Shown one piece after another: positions 1 to 8,299 of a stretch of 20,391 nt of DNA. The first letter of the stretch is position 1. The number at the start of each line of letters is the position of its first letter. The notes under the pieces are model-generated. The model was given only the letters and a program-made list of their open reading frames with translations, did no database searches and had not been told where the DNA came from. Origin of the DNA: an uncultured Lachnospiraceae bacterium (GTDB taxonomy: Bacteria; Bacillota; Clostridia; Lachnospirales; Lachnospiraceae); NCBI GenBank assembly GCA_946631935.1, contig CAMPAP010000063.1, positions 1-20,391 on the forward strand, in the 5' to 3' direction. Both the position numbers and the translations under genes were made by a program.

Positions 1-762
1 ATTGCCGGAGAAGGGAAAGAGCCTTCGGGTGTTAAGGTACCGTCTGCTTTCAGGATCGTCCTTATCATGATCCTGACAGGTCTTGTGCTTTTGATATGTC
101 CCGTGACCGCCACAGCAATAAGGCTTGTAACGGGAGTGTATTACGATTCCCAGGATATCTGGAATATCATCCCTGTCATCCCCTTCGGAGCATTCATGTG
201 CTCCATGCTTGTGGGGGAACTGAAGGAACGTAAGGATACTTTTTACAAAGGCACCGCACTTATAGTTTCCCTTATCCTTGCAGGTGCAGTACTTGTTTGC
301 GGAAGCCTGGGGAAAACTTATAGCGGAAATGCTGTTTGCCCTGAGGATATCACGGCACCCGAAAAACAGATCGCTGAATTTGTCTGCGATAAGTATTCGG
401 GCATGGAAAACAGCGTTGTTTTTGCATCTGATGAAATAACCGCCTATATCCATGTATATAGCGGAAAAACAGGCACCCTTTACGGACGGGATATGTGGGA
501 CGGAAGACTTACCAAGAACCGTTTCGGAACCTATACGGATGACGTCAGACAGCTCCATGATGACATGAGAAAGGTACTTGGCGGTGAAAACGAATTGGCA
601 GCGGATCTTTGCCGCAGAGCTTTTGCCCACGGAGCAACCATATGTATCATGCCCGTTTCCTGCAGGGAATCGATAGATGAGGCCTTTACGGGAGGAGAGT
701 ATACCGTTGAAGAATTCGTAACTTCTTATGATACCGAATATCTGATAATTTTACGGGGGTAA
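1..762 (+). CDS. Polytopic membrane protein, C-terminal part (5' end outside window)
   Basis: The frame is open from the first base, so the start lies upstream and about 253 residues are visible. About three hydrophobic segments come first (near visible residues 17-40, 54-70 and 81-100). A polar C-terminal domain of about 150 residues follows, probably outside the membrane. This layout, several helices then a soluble tail, is common in membrane proteins of surface-polysaccharide loci such as GT-C-like transferases, but no catalytic motif is visible here. The TAA stop is five bases ahead of the next gene's TTG start, so the two are probably cotranscribed. I do not recognise the family and the function is open. 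Confidence 0.75.
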   Translation: MAGEGKEPSGVKVPSAFRIVLIMILTGLVLLICPVTATAIRLVTGVYYDSQDIWNIIPVIPFGAFMCSMLVGELKERKDTFYKGTALIVSLILAGAVLVCGSLGKTYSGNAVCPEDITAPEKQIAEFVCDKYSGMENSVVFASDEITAYIHVYSGKTGTLYGRDMWDGRLTKNRFGTYTDDVRQLHDDMRKVLGGENELAADLCRRAFAHGATICIMPVSCRESIDEAFTGGEYTVEEFVTSYDTEYLIILRG

Positions 763-766
763 TGAT

Positions 767-1522
767 TTGAAGAAGATAAGCGTGGTAATACCCGTATATA
801 ACATTGAAAAATACATTGCTGAGACCCTGGATTCCATCCTTGCCCAAAGCGAGGATGATCTGGAGATCGTTCTTGTGGATGATATGAGCATCGACGGCTC
901 CGTTGGCGTTATCAAAAAATATAAAGAAGACCATCCTGACGTCCAGATCAGACTTATCACCCCCGGTAAAAAGCTTAAAGCATGCGGAGCAAGAAATCTT
1001 GGCGTTGAGGAAAGTCTGGGAAGATATATTGCATTCCTTGACGGAGATGACCTCTGGCAGCCTGAAAAACTGAAAAAACAGATGGCCCTCATGAATGAAA
1101 AAAAATGCGGTTTTTCCTTTACCGGGTACGAATATGCGGATGCGGATGCAAAACCCATGGGCAAGATAGTAAAGGTTCCTGAAACCATTTCCTACAGACA
1201 GGCCCTGAAAAACACAACGATCTTCACATCCACCGTTATCTTCGATACCCAGATCATTCCCAGGGACAAGATCGTCTTCCCCGATATCCTGTCGGAAGAT
1301 ACAGCCCTCTGGTTCAAGATCCTTAGGGAAGGCTACAGGGCATGCGGCCTTAATGAAAGCCTTACCCTCTACAGACGAACCGGAAACTCCCTTTCTTCGG
1401 ATAAATCAGACGCTGCCCGCCGCATCTGGAACCTCTACCGCAAATCCGAACACCTCCCCGTCCTCTACAGCGCTTTTTGTTTCGTTTGTTGGGGATTCAA
1501 CGCGGTGAAAAGGAGACTATGA
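767..1522 (+). CDS. Family 2 glycosyltransferase (GT-A fold)
   Basis: This is a 251-residue GT2 enzyme expected to transfer a nucleotide-activated sugar to a growing lipid-linked saccharide on the cytoplasmic face of the membrane. The N-terminus reads VVIPVYN (residues 6-12), followed by the nucleotide-binding VDD (37-39), the metal-binding DGDD (92-95) and the SED acidic motif (176-178) where the catalytic base usually lies. The C-terminus ends in a basic NAVKRR tail typical of short EPS GT2 enzymes, so the protein looks complete. The TTG start is chosen because GGGGG at 755-759 gives a ribosome binding site 7 bases upstream and the protein then begins MKKISVVIP. The sugar specificity cannot be read from the sequence. 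Confidence 0.9.
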   Translation: MKKISVVIPVYNIEKYIAETLDSILAQSEDDLEIVLVDDMSIDGSVGVIKKYKEDHPDVQIRLITPGKKLKACGARNLGVEESLGRYIAFLDGDDLWQPEKLKKQMALMNEKKCGFSFTGYEYADADAKPMGKIVKVPETISYRQALKNTTIFTSTVIFDTQIIPRDKIVFPDILSEDTALWFKILREGYRACGLNESLTLYRRTGNSLSSDKSDAARRIWNLYRKSEHLPVLYSAFCFVCWGFNAVKRRL

Positions 1523-1732
1523 CATAAACCACGCATTGCGAAGATGAAAAATTATACTTGTATGATATTTTAGACATAAAAAAAGAAACGAGCAACCCGA
1601 TTGAGCCCTAAGGCTGTACACGACAAAAACCCATTTCTTTTACATGGATATTACTATGGTAAGGAAAAAAAGTCAATCGGAAAAGTGTTGCACATCGCGA
1701 CATTCGTCATTTTATGGTAAAATAAATAAGTT
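1523..1732 (+). other. Structured intergenic region with nested inverted repeats
   Basis: This 210-base gap separates two GT2 genes. It contains a perfect 8-base inverted repeat, CCGATTGA (1597-1604) and TCAATCGG (1673-1680). Nested inside are a small AGCC/GGCT hairpin (1604-1607 with 1612-1615) and a purine/pyrimidine pair (AAAGAAA near 1582 with TTTCTTT near 1634). No run of T follows a strong stem, so it is not a plain intrinsic terminator. No ORF of note was found. It could be an RNA leader or an old insertion; there is no evidence to choose. Confidence 0.4.
1688..1723 (+). promoter_or_regulatory. Putative promoter for the second GT2 gene
   Basis: An extended -10 element, TGG followed by TAAAAT (1715-1723), lies just ahead of the ATG at 1733. 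A TTGCAC hexamer at 1688-1693 is 24 bases away, too far for a normal -35 to this -10 but 19 bases from TATGGT (1713-1718). If the extended -10 is used, transcription would start at about 1730 and the mRNA would be nearly leaderless, consistent with the lack of any Shine-Dalgarno sequence before 1733. Confidence 0.4.
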
Positions 1733-2719
1733 ATGAACAAACCCCTTGTTTCCGTAATTGTACCTGTCTACAACGCTTCCGGATACCTTGAAAAATCTCT
1801 CGGAAGCCTCACTGCGCAGACCTATGAAAACCTCGAGATCATAGCGGTGGATGACGGCTCTTTGGACGATTCCTTCAGGATCCTTGAGAAAATGGCGGAA
1901 GAAGACAAAAGGATCCGTGTCTTTACCAAGGAAAACGGCGGCTCCTCATCTGCAAGAAATTCAGGACTTAAGGTTGCAACCGGCGAATACATCGGCTTCA
2001 TGGACGCCGATGACTATATAGAAAAGGATATGTATGAAAATCTCGTAGGGGTTCTTGAGGAAAACTACTCTGCGGACGTATCTCAGATCCTTTCCTGTGA
2101 AGAGGATGAAAACGGGAAGAAAATAAAGGATTTCGGTGATGGCTTCGACAGCCGGGATCTTTTTTCCGGAAGGGAATACTTCAGGACCCTCCTTCTTCAT
2201 ACGGGAGACAGCTCCTTTTGCACAAAGCTTTTCAGGCGGAGCATCTTTGAGGGGTCCTATTTTTCCGAAGGAAGGCTCAACGAGGACTTTGAACTCCTTG
2301 TCAAAATGAGCGAAAAGTTCCGGAATCTGGCAGTTTGCAAAAAGCCCGGATATCACATAGTCCTTAGGAGTCAGAGCAACACAAGAGGAACTTACAGACA
2401 GTCCTTCTACGAAAATGTCATGGAAAATGCGGGTAAGATGCTTGTTCTTACCGCAAAAAAGTATCCTGAATTTAAAAAAGAAGCGGTTCATTTTTACCTG
2501 ATACAGGCCATGTGGTTTCTGCTTCACATTCCGTCAGGTGAGATGAGAGCGGATAATGAATTGTATACATCCGTAATGAAGAATGTAAAAAAACTCAGAA
2601 GGTTCATTCTTACCGATCCGGACATGCCGCTGAAATATAAAAGAAATCTGCTTATTTTTGCCTTCCTCCCCGCAAAAGGCATTAAAAAAGCCCACGAGAA
2701 GATAAAAAGAAAAAAATGA
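1733..2719 (+). CDS. Family 2 glycosyltransferase (EpsJ-like)
   Basis: This is a 328-residue GT2 enzyme with all hallmark motifs: VSVIVPVYN (6-14), VDDGS (39-43), SSARNSGL (72-79), the metal-binding DADD (91-94) and NED (183-185). The C-terminal third is basic (RRFIL..., then a KKAHEKIKRKK tail), suggesting peripheral attachment to the inner leaflet. It probably adds one sugar of the surface polysaccharide repeat unit. There is no ribosome binding site ahead of the ATG, and the gene follows a 210-base gap with promoter-like sequence, so it likely begins a new transcription unit running into the sugar-phosphate transferase 46 bases downstream. The donor and acceptor sugars are unknown. Confidence 0.9.
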   Translation: MNKPLVSVIVPVYNASGYLEKSLGSLTAQTYENLEIIAVDDGSLDDSFRILEKMAEEDKRIRVFTKENGGSSSARNSGLKVATGEYIGFMDADDYIEKDMYENLVGVLEENYSADVSQILSCEEDENGKKIKDFGDGFDSRDLFSGREYFRTLLLHTGDSSFCTKLFRRSIFEGSYFSEGRLNEDFELLVKMSEKFRNLAVCKKPGYHIVLRSQSNTRGTYRQSFYENVMENAGKMLVLTAKKYPEFKKEAVHFYLIQAMWFLLHIPSGEMRADNELYTSVMKNVKKLRRFILTDPDMPLKYKRNLLIFAFLPAKGIKKAHEKIKRKK

Positions 2720-2765
2720 GGGGCGCCTGGGGCAGGGATATTCTTAAGAAAGAAATAACAGTCAT

Positions 2766-4220
2766 ATGATTTTAACCGAAAAACAAAAGAAAAAAGCACA
2801 GATGCTTGAGAGTACAAAGCGTCTTATAAACCTGCTTCTGGTTCTTGGCTGTATTGCGCTTGAAGTTGGGATATTTGCCTACCACTGGATCTTCCATTTC
2901 CAGTATAACGTGGTTGAACCTTTGAGGCACTTCTGGTTCAAGGGTCATCTCTTGGAAATAGCCATATATGCCATCATTCTGCTCATGTTCTCAAACATGT
3001 ACGGAGGAATGAGGCTTGGTTATCTTAAAAATTCCGAGATCGTTTTTTCACAGATGTTCGCAACATTTCTTGCGGAGATCCTTATTTACGGAGAGCTTTC
3101 CCTGATGGCTTTCCAGCTCTTTTTGCCACACTATTTTATCCAGATGATCTTAGAGCAGCTGGCTGTTGTCCTTATCTACATCCCCGTTGCCAACAAGGTC
3201 TACAGACATATTTTCCCGCCCAGGCGCTTGCTCCTTATATACGGATGGAAAAATCCCGATGATCTCAAGAATAAGTTCGAGACCAGAAAAGACAAATATA
3301 TCATTGCGGACCGTATCAGCGCAGATGACGGATACGATGCCGTGGTGAAGAGGATAAATGACGATCTTTCCACCGGAAAATGTAATGCCGTTGTTATAGG
3401 CGACGTATCCGAGATGCAGAGAAAGCCCATCATAAAGTACTGCTACGGCAATTCCATTCGCTTTTACCTGCTTCCGAAGATAAATGATGTGATCCTTACG
3501 GGTGCCGAGGAGCTTCATGTTTTCGACTCCCCGATACTTCTTTCCAGGGAATATTCCCTTACCATTGAGGAGAGGGTGGTCAAGAGGGCAATAGACCTTA
3601 TCTGCTCCATCATCCTTCTGATAGTTACATCTCCCTTTATGCTGATCACTGCCATCGCGGTAAAGGCTTATGATAAGGGCCCTGTTCTTTACAGGCAGAC
3701 CCGTGTTACAAGAGGCGGCAGGGAATTTACCATTTACAAGTTCAGATCCATGAAGGTGGATGCGGAAAGTGACGGAGTAGCCCGCCTTTCCAGCAAGGGA
3801 GACGACAGAGTCACCCCTGTAGGAAAATTCATCAGAAAGTGCAGACTTGATGAGCTTCCCCAGCTTTACAATATCCTGATCGGAGATATGTCCTTTATCG
3901 GTCCAAGGCCCGAGCGTCCCGAGATCATAAAGCAGTACACCGAGATAATGCCCGAGTTTGAATTCAGGACCAAGGTCAAAGCGGGACTTGCGGGTTTTGC
4001 CCAGGTATACGGAAAATACAATACAACTCCCTATGACAAATTAAAACTTGATCTTATATATATAGAAAAATATTCGATCCTTCTGGATCTTAAACTTATG
4101 CTCCTTACCCTCAAAGTCCTTCTTTGGCCCGATTCTACCGAGGGTGTTGAAAAGGAGCAGATCACTGCACTTAAGAACGCAAATGTAAACCCGGATTCGA
4201 ACGGTGAAAAACTGAAATAA
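2766..4220 (+). CDS. Polyprenyl-phosphate sugar-1-phosphate transferase (initiating glycosyltransferase)
   Basis: This 484-residue protein belongs to the bacterial sugar transferase family (WbaP/WcaJ/CpsE type), which moves a sugar-1-phosphate from a UDP-sugar to undecaprenyl phosphate and so starts each repeat unit. The N-terminal half has four hydrophobic helices (about 18-40, 61-80, 92-115, 120-143), then a soluble region (150-265). The catalytic region begins with a membrane segment (274-300), followed by KFRSMK (325-330), DELPQL (362-367) and GDMSFIGPRPE (373-383), the conserved signature containing the catalytic acidic residues and the phosphate-binding arginine. Length and domain order match the family. 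It sits between two glycosyltransferases in the same direction. The first sugar (Glc, Gal or other) cannot be assigned. Confidence 0.93.
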   Translation: MILTEKQKKKAQMLESTKRLINLLLVLGCIALEVGIFAYHWIFHFQYNVVEPLRHFWFKGHLLEIAIYAIILLMFSNMYGGMRLGYLKNSEIVFSQMFATFLAEILIYGELSLMAFQLFLPHYFIQMILEQLAVVLIYIPVANKVYRHIFPPRRLLLIYGWKNPDDLKNKFETRKDKYIIADRISADDGYDAVVKRINDDLSTGKCNAVVIGDVSEMQRKPIIKYCYGNSIRFYLLPKINDVILTGAEELHVFDSPILLSREYSLTIEERVVKRAIDLICSIILLIVTSPFMLITAIAVKAYDKGPVLYRQTRVTRGGREFTIYKFRSMKVDAESDGVARLSSKGDDRVTPVGKFIRKCRLDELPQLYNILIGDMSFIGPRPERPEIIKQYTEIMPEFEFRTKVKAGLAGFAQVYGKYNTTPYDKLKLDLIYIEKYSILLDLKLMLLTLKVLLWPDSTEGVEKEQITALKNANVNPDSNGEKLK

Positions 4221-4221
4221 T

Positions 4222-4257
4222 GGAACTGGGGGGGCAGTTCCGCCGTTCCACTTCCCC
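4222..4257 (+). other. Hairpin with a poly-G loop between the sugar transferase and GT4 genes
   Basis: GGAACTG (4222-4228) and CAGTTCC (4235-4241) form a perfect 7-base-pair stem closing a loop of six G. A CCCC run at 4254-4257 could pair with the loop, giving a potential H-type pseudoknot. There is no T tract, so it is not a terminator. It lies in the 60-base gap ahead of a gene without a clear ribosome binding site, so a role in mRNA stability or translation is possible but not shown. Confidence 0.45.
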
Positions 4258-4280
4258 TGCTCAAACTCAAAGATAATCTT

Positions 4281-5621
4281 ATGAAAGTATTGTGGCTTTG
4301 CAATTTTATACTTCCGAAGGCGGCAGCGGATCTTGGCATTGAAGGGATCCCAAAGGAAGGCTGGGTCGAAGGGCTGATGGATGCCATGAAAGCATCGAAT
4401 GCCATAAAAGCATCGGATGCCTTTGGCGGCATGACTCTTGGTGTTGCATTTCCTGTTTCTGAAGAGCATGACGGAAAAAGGGGAGAGCTTTTTGAAACTC
4501 CCGGGTTTAAGGCGTCTTATTACTGCTTTTATGAAGATATGCTCCATCCGGAAAAATATGACGCAGCCCTTGAGCAGAGGATGAACCGTATTCTTGATGA
4601 GTTCAGGCCCGATGTTGTGCACGTCTTTGGAACCGAATACCCCCACACCCTTGCAATGGCCCGTGCTGCCACAACAAGGGATGCGCATTACCACCCCGGA
4701 AGAGAAAGAATGCTCATAACATTTCAGGGTGTCTGCGCTGCCATAGCGGGAGATTATCTTTCTTCGCTCCCTGATAAGGTGGTATCTTCAAGAACATTCA
4801 GGGATCTTATCAGGAAGGATTCCATAAAAGACCAGCATGAAAAGTTCAGAAAAAGAGCTGTAAACGAGCTGGAAGCATTAAAGCTTTCAGGGCACATAGG
4901 AGGAAGGACCGCCTTTGATAAAAAATGGGCCGGAAGACTTGCTCCCGAGGCTTCCTATCATTATGCCGGGGAGGTCATGAGAGGGCTTTTCTATGAGCCT
5001 GTTCCTTCGGATGTTAAGCGTGACGAGAATGTGATATTTGTTGCAGGCGGCGATTATACCATCAAGGGTTTCCATTATCTTCTCGCAGCACTTAAGGATA
5101 TAAGGTGGCCTGAGCTTAAGATAAGAGTTGCCGGTCAGGATCTTGTTGATAAACCGAAGTACAAGATCTGCGGATACGGAAAGTATCTGTCCGAAATGAT
5201 AGAAAAATGCGGACTTGAAGGCAGGATAGAATTCCTGGGAAGGATCTCCGCGGAAAAGATGCGGGATGAGTATTTAAGATGCGGCATCTTTATATGCCCT
5301 TCAGCCGTGGAAAATTCTCCTAACAGCATAGTCGAAGCATCCATTATGGGAGCTCCTGTCATAGCATCAAGAGTGGGAGGCATTCCCGATATCATTGAGG
5401 ATAAAAAAGAGTGCATTCTCTTTGACTGCAGCGCCAAAAAGCCCATAGAAGATAATGCTGCAAATCTTAAAAAAGCCATAGAGACTGTTAAAGGCGATTA
5501 TAAAGAAGCTCTTGAAAGAGCAAAGAAAGCAAGAGAAAGAATGCTTAAAGACCATGATCCCGTTGCCGTGGCCGGGCAGATGCTGGGCATCTATGAAGTT
5601 ATTAACAAATACGAGAAGTGA
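4281..5621 (+). CDS. Family 4 glycosyltransferase (GT-B fold)
   Basis: This 446-residue protein begins MKVLWLCNF and has a GT-B layout. The N-terminal Rossmann-like half carries VVHVFGTEYPH (112-122). The C-terminal half carries a donor-site lysine in YTIKGFHYLLAAL (259-271) and the GT4 E-x7-E motif, E344 and E352, within VENSPNSIVEAS, followed by GAPVIASRVGGIPDII. It is a retaining, nucleotide-sugar-dependent transferase expected to act in the cytoplasm on the lipid-linked repeat unit. It is the last plus-strand gene before a strong terminator. The N-terminal region contains a small duplication (MKAS/IKAS, residues 36-45) from an 18-base tandem repeat. No strong ribosome binding site precedes the ATG. 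The sugar is unknown. Confidence 0.9.
   Translation: MKVLWLCNFILPKAAADLGIEGIPKEGWVEGLMDAMKASNAIKASDAFGGMTLGVAFPVSEEHDGKRGELFETPGFKASYYCFYEDMLHPEKYDAALEQRMNRILDEFRPDVVHVFGTEYPHTLAMARAATTRDAHYHPGRERMLITFQGVCAAIAGDYLSSLPDKVVSSRTFRDLIRKDSIKDQHEKFRKRAVNELEALKLSGHIGGRTAFDKKWAGRLAPEASYHYAGEVMRGLFYEPVPSDVKRDENVIFVAGGDYTIKGFHYLLAALKDIRWPELKIRVAGQDLVDKPKYKICGYGKYLSEMIEKCGLEGRIEFLGRISAEKMRDEYLRCGIFICPSAVENSPNSIVEASIMGAPVIASRVGGIPDIIEDKKECILFDCSAKKPIEDNAANLKKAIETVKGDYKEALERAKKARERMLKDHDPVAVAGQMLGIYEVINKYEK
4380..4421 (+). repeat. 18-base tandem repeat inside the GT4 gene
   Basis: Two imperfect 18-base copies (4380-4397 and 4398-4415) plus a partial third copy (4416-4421) share the core ATGCCAT(G/A)AAAGCATCG. 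In frame they encode DAMKAS, NAIKAS and DA. The unit is a multiple of three, so copy-number change would keep the frame. Confidence 0.8.
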
Positions 5622-5661
5622 TTAGCAGATACCCAAAAACAACAGATGCAAAATAATAATT

Positions 5662-5693
5662 AAAGGATCCGTGATTTACGGATCCTTTTTTTT
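5662..5693 (+). terminator. Intrinsic terminator of the polysaccharide operon
   Basis: A perfect 10-base-pair stem, AAAGGATCCG (5662-5671) and CGGATCCTTT (5679-5688), closes a 7-base loop and runs into a T tract to 5693. It ends the plus-strand glycosyltransferase genes. The facing minus-strand operon ends at 5761, and read in that direction the hairpin is followed by only a weakly T-rich stretch, so it may work in both directions but best in plus. Confidence 0.92.
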
Positions 5694-5760
5694 ATAACCT
5701 GAAGGTACTTCAATTTCCGGATATATTACCATTTCCCTGAAGATACAGTCCCGTACATTA

Positions 5761-7359
5761 TCAATACCTCGCATACGCAACAAGCCTTTCATCCCTTCCG
5801 ATCTCTTTAAATCCTGCTTCTGCGCACAGCTTATCTATCCTTCCACCGGCCGGAGCTGCAATATACCTGCACTGCACCTTATCCAGATTATCCGCGGTAT
5901 ATTCCATACAGCAGCTTATACCTGTTCCCGAAGGAAGAGCGTAGAGCATCTGGTAATCCGTAACCACGTCCTTATCATCAACTTTGTCACCGAATTCCCA
6001 GATTATCGCATTTTTGTATGACGGAACATCGGACTTGTCTATTTCGATCCCTTCTGCAAATGCTTTTTCCCAGTAATCGTATCTTGCGTCCTGAACCGTA
6101 TCTCTTACGGGTATCCCGAAATCATAGAAATTTCCCCTGCAGTGGAAGATACCGAAATAAATCATCGCAAGACTCATCACTATGCCACAGAGGAGACCTC
6201 TTTTTTCATCAAGGATCATAAGAAGCGTTCCTGCCATTATGAAGGTGAGCAGGTGCTTGCTGCCTTCCGTAAGCTTGTACATGAGAAGGATGGCCATCAG
6301 AAGCGCAAAGCATGCAAAAAGCATATAAAGCCTTGAATAGAAGTACCACCTTATCTGTGTTATGCTTATGGCCTTTTCCTTTGCTTTCTTTTTAACTTCC
6401 CTTCCTTCGAAAATTGCCTGGACAGCCTGAACTGCCATCAGCAGTATGAAGAGGCAGAAAAAGATCCCCGCAGCCCTGTCGACATAAAAGGCATCTCTCA
6501 TGAATTCGATGTATCCCATTCCCTTATAATACAGAGTCCCTATGAGATTATGGACACCTGCGGAAAATCCGTCAGTAAAAAATGTGGTGATGAAATCCGT
6601 GAAAAAGAAGGGCATCAGGTATTCGGCCGACAGATAGTGATTAAGTAAATAGTAGATAAAACCTGTGATAAGGAAGATTATGCCTGAGATAACAAACGAA
6701 AAGATCCCTGCCTTCTTTCCTTTTTTTGCAGAGAAAACAATGTTCATGATAAGTGCAAAGATAAGGAAAAGGATCAGATACGGTCTCATGAATGTCATCA
6801 GCATTGAGATGAAGATTGCGGTATAAAGGAAGCCCTTTTTTCCAAGCCTTATAAATCCCGTGATAAGTCCGAAATAAACGATCAGGTGCGCAAAGCATAT
6901 GACCTCCGGCATGCCGGAAAAAATGTATCTTGCATTTAAGAAAAATGATAAAAACCAGATGCTCATAACGGCAGTCTGCTTTGGCGAAGGCTTAGTCAGG
7001 GCGCCGAAAGCAAGCATCGCAAGGATGTAGATAATAAGGTTATAGACAAATACAAGGTTAAGGGACCATCCAAAAAGGCTCCCTAAAAGCACCCAGGGCC
7101 ATACAAGGACAGGGCTCCATGCCGCAAAGCTGAATGTCAGTGCGTGGCTTTCGTTAAAGCCGTAGTAGCCCAAGGGGTATCCATAGTCGATTATGGCCTC
7201 TACCTGTTTGAAATAAAAAAGCTCGTCATTCCACTCACTTGTAAGAAGTGAAGGAGCTGCCGGGCTTATTATGGTTCTTAAGAGTATGGATATGACGGGC
7301 AGGAGCCCGAGTATGAGAATGCATATAAGATTTACGGTCTTGGGGTTTTTGGACTTCAT
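5761..7359 (-). CDS. GT-C-like polytopic membrane protein
   Basis: This protein of about 532 residues has roughly eleven hydrophobic helices and a soluble C-terminal domain of about 110 residues. In the first predicted outside loop, an acidic pair (D45, E46, in WNDELFYF) follows transmembrane helix 1. That is the place and character of the catalytic acid in GT-C transferases that use polyprenyl-phosphate sugars. The ATG at 7359 is chosen over an in-frame upstream ATG at 7395. It starts one base after the stop of the preceding gene (TAAGATG) with GGATAAG as ribosome binding site, and it puts a short basic tail directly before helix 1. It follows two genes that make lipid-linked sugars, which supports a transferase role outside the membrane. 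No named family recognised; the assignment is inference. Confidence 0.7.
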   Translation of the reverse strand: MKSKNPKTVNLICILILGLLPVISILLRTIISPAAPSLLTSEWNDELFYFKQVEAIIDYGYPLGYYGFNESHALTFSFAAWSPVLVWPWVLLGSLFGWSLNLVFVYNLIIYILAMLAFGALTKPSPKQTAVMSIWFLSFFLNARYIFSGMPEVICFAHLIVYFGLITGFIRLGKKGFLYTAIFISMLMTFMRPYLILFLIFALIMNIVFSAKKGKKAGIFSFVISGIIFLITGFIYYLLNHYLSAEYLMPFFFTDFITTFFTDGFSAGVHNLIGTLYYKGMGYIEFMRDAFYVDRAAGIFFCLFILLMAVQAVQAIFEGREVKKKAKEKAISITQIRWYFYSRLYMLFACFALLMAILLMYKLTEGSKHLLTFIMAGTLLMILDEKRGLLCGIVMSLAMIYFGIFHCRGNFYDFGIPVRDTVQDARYDYWEKAFAEGIEIDKSDVPSYKNAIIWEFGDKVDDKDVVTDYQMLYALPSGTGISCCMEYTADNLDKVQCRYIAAPAGGRIDKLCAEAGFKEIGRDERLVAYARY

Positions 7360-7360
7360 C

Positions 7361-8299
7361 TTACTTATCCAGATTCCAGCTTTCCCTGATGACATACTGG
7401 GGTGAATTGTTCATGCTGATATAGATCCTGCCGATGTACTCTCCGATAAGTCCCAGCATCAGAAGTATCATTCCGCCGAAAAAAACTATGGCACTCATGA
7501 TTGCCGCATAACCCATCATTCCCGCATCGGGGAACATGAGCTTTCTTATGATGACATACAGTCCGTATAAAAGACCTAAGGTTGCGGAAACTGCACCCAT
7601 TACGGTGGCGATCCTTAAGGGCTTTACGGAAAAAGCGGTAAAGCCGTTGAACCAGAGCCCCAGCAGCTTTTTAAGAGTATATCCGCTGACGCCTTCCATG
7701 CGGTCCCTGTGATCTATCTCAACATTTGTTATCTTTGATGTGGAGCGGAGAACAAGCCCTATGACATAAGGATAGGAGTTCTCGTATTTTATCATGTCAT
7801 TTACAACAAATCTTTTTACGGCAAAATAGCTTGAGACATAAAGATCCGCGGGTTTTCCCAGCATGATCCTCAGCATTATGTCATTGACCCTGCTTCCGAA
7901 ATTTCTGAAGCCCGAGTGCTTTTTGTGATCATACTTTGCATAGACTGCATCATAGCCCTCGTCAAGCTTATCAAGAAGTCTTACAACCTGCTCTGCGGGG
8001 GTCTGGCCGTCATCATCGAGGCATACACAAATATCTCCGTCGGCGTTTCTGAGTCCTGCCATGAGAGCTGCGTGCTGACCGAAATTTCTTGCAAAGGAGA
8101 TACCCTTTATGAACTTGTTTTTTTCACAAAGCTCCCTGATGACACCAGCCGTATTGTCCGGAGATGAATCATTAACCAGGAAGATATTATAGCCGTATCT
8201 GTCCTGGATCTTTGACATGGTCTCTTTTATTTCATCCACAACGGAGCCGATGGTTTTTTCCGATCTGTAGCACGGGATGATGAAGCTGATCTTTTCCAT
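7361..8299 (-). CDS. GtrB-like polyprenyl-phosphate glycosyltransferase
   Basis: This 312-residue GT2 protein has a cytoplasmic catalytic domain: FIIPCYRSE near the start, VNDSSPDNT (42-50), RNFGQHAALMAGL (71-83) and the metal-binding LDDDGQTP (94-101). A GVSGYTLKKL segment typical of GtrB/YfdH proteins follows (about 208-217). Two transmembrane helices near the C-terminus (about 230-253 and 265-288) end in GEYIGRIY. The family moves a sugar from UDP-sugar to undecaprenyl phosphate on the inner leaflet. Its ATG overlaps the stop of the upstream gene by one base (TAATG), with AGGA just upstream, indicating translational coupling. Which sugar it loads is unknown; ArnC-like aminosugar transfer is an alternative. 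Confidence 0.88.
   Translation of the reverse strand: MEKISFIIPCYRSEKTIGSVVDEIKETMSKIQDRYGYNIFLVNDSSPDNTAGVIRELCEKNKFIKGISFARNFGQHAALMAGLRNADGDICVCLDDDGQTPAEQVVRLLDKLDEGYDAVYAKYDHKKHSGFRNFGSRVNDIMLRIMLGKPADLYVSSYFAVKRFVVNDMIKYENSYPYVIGLVLRSTSKITNVEIDHRDRMEGVSGYTLKKLLGLWFNGFTAFSVKPLRIATVMGAVSATLGLLYGLYVIIRKLMFPDAGMMGYAAIMSAIVFFGGMILLMLGLIGEYIGRIYISMNNSPQYVIRESWNLDK

Noticed and set aside
767..1522. The first GT2 gene as a truncated pseudogene because it is only 251 codons
   Set aside because: All catalytic motifs are present and the C-terminal NAVKRR tail is typical of complete short EPS glycosyltransferases.
1523..1732. A known riboswitch class in the GT2-GT2 gap
   Set aside because: I could not match the conserved core of any common riboswitch, including cyclic-di-GMP types.
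7360..7395. Upstream ATG at 7395 for the GT-C-like protein
   Set aside because: It would overlap the previous gene by about 35 bases, whereas the ATG at 7359 follows that gene's stop directly and begins with a normal basic tail before helix 1.
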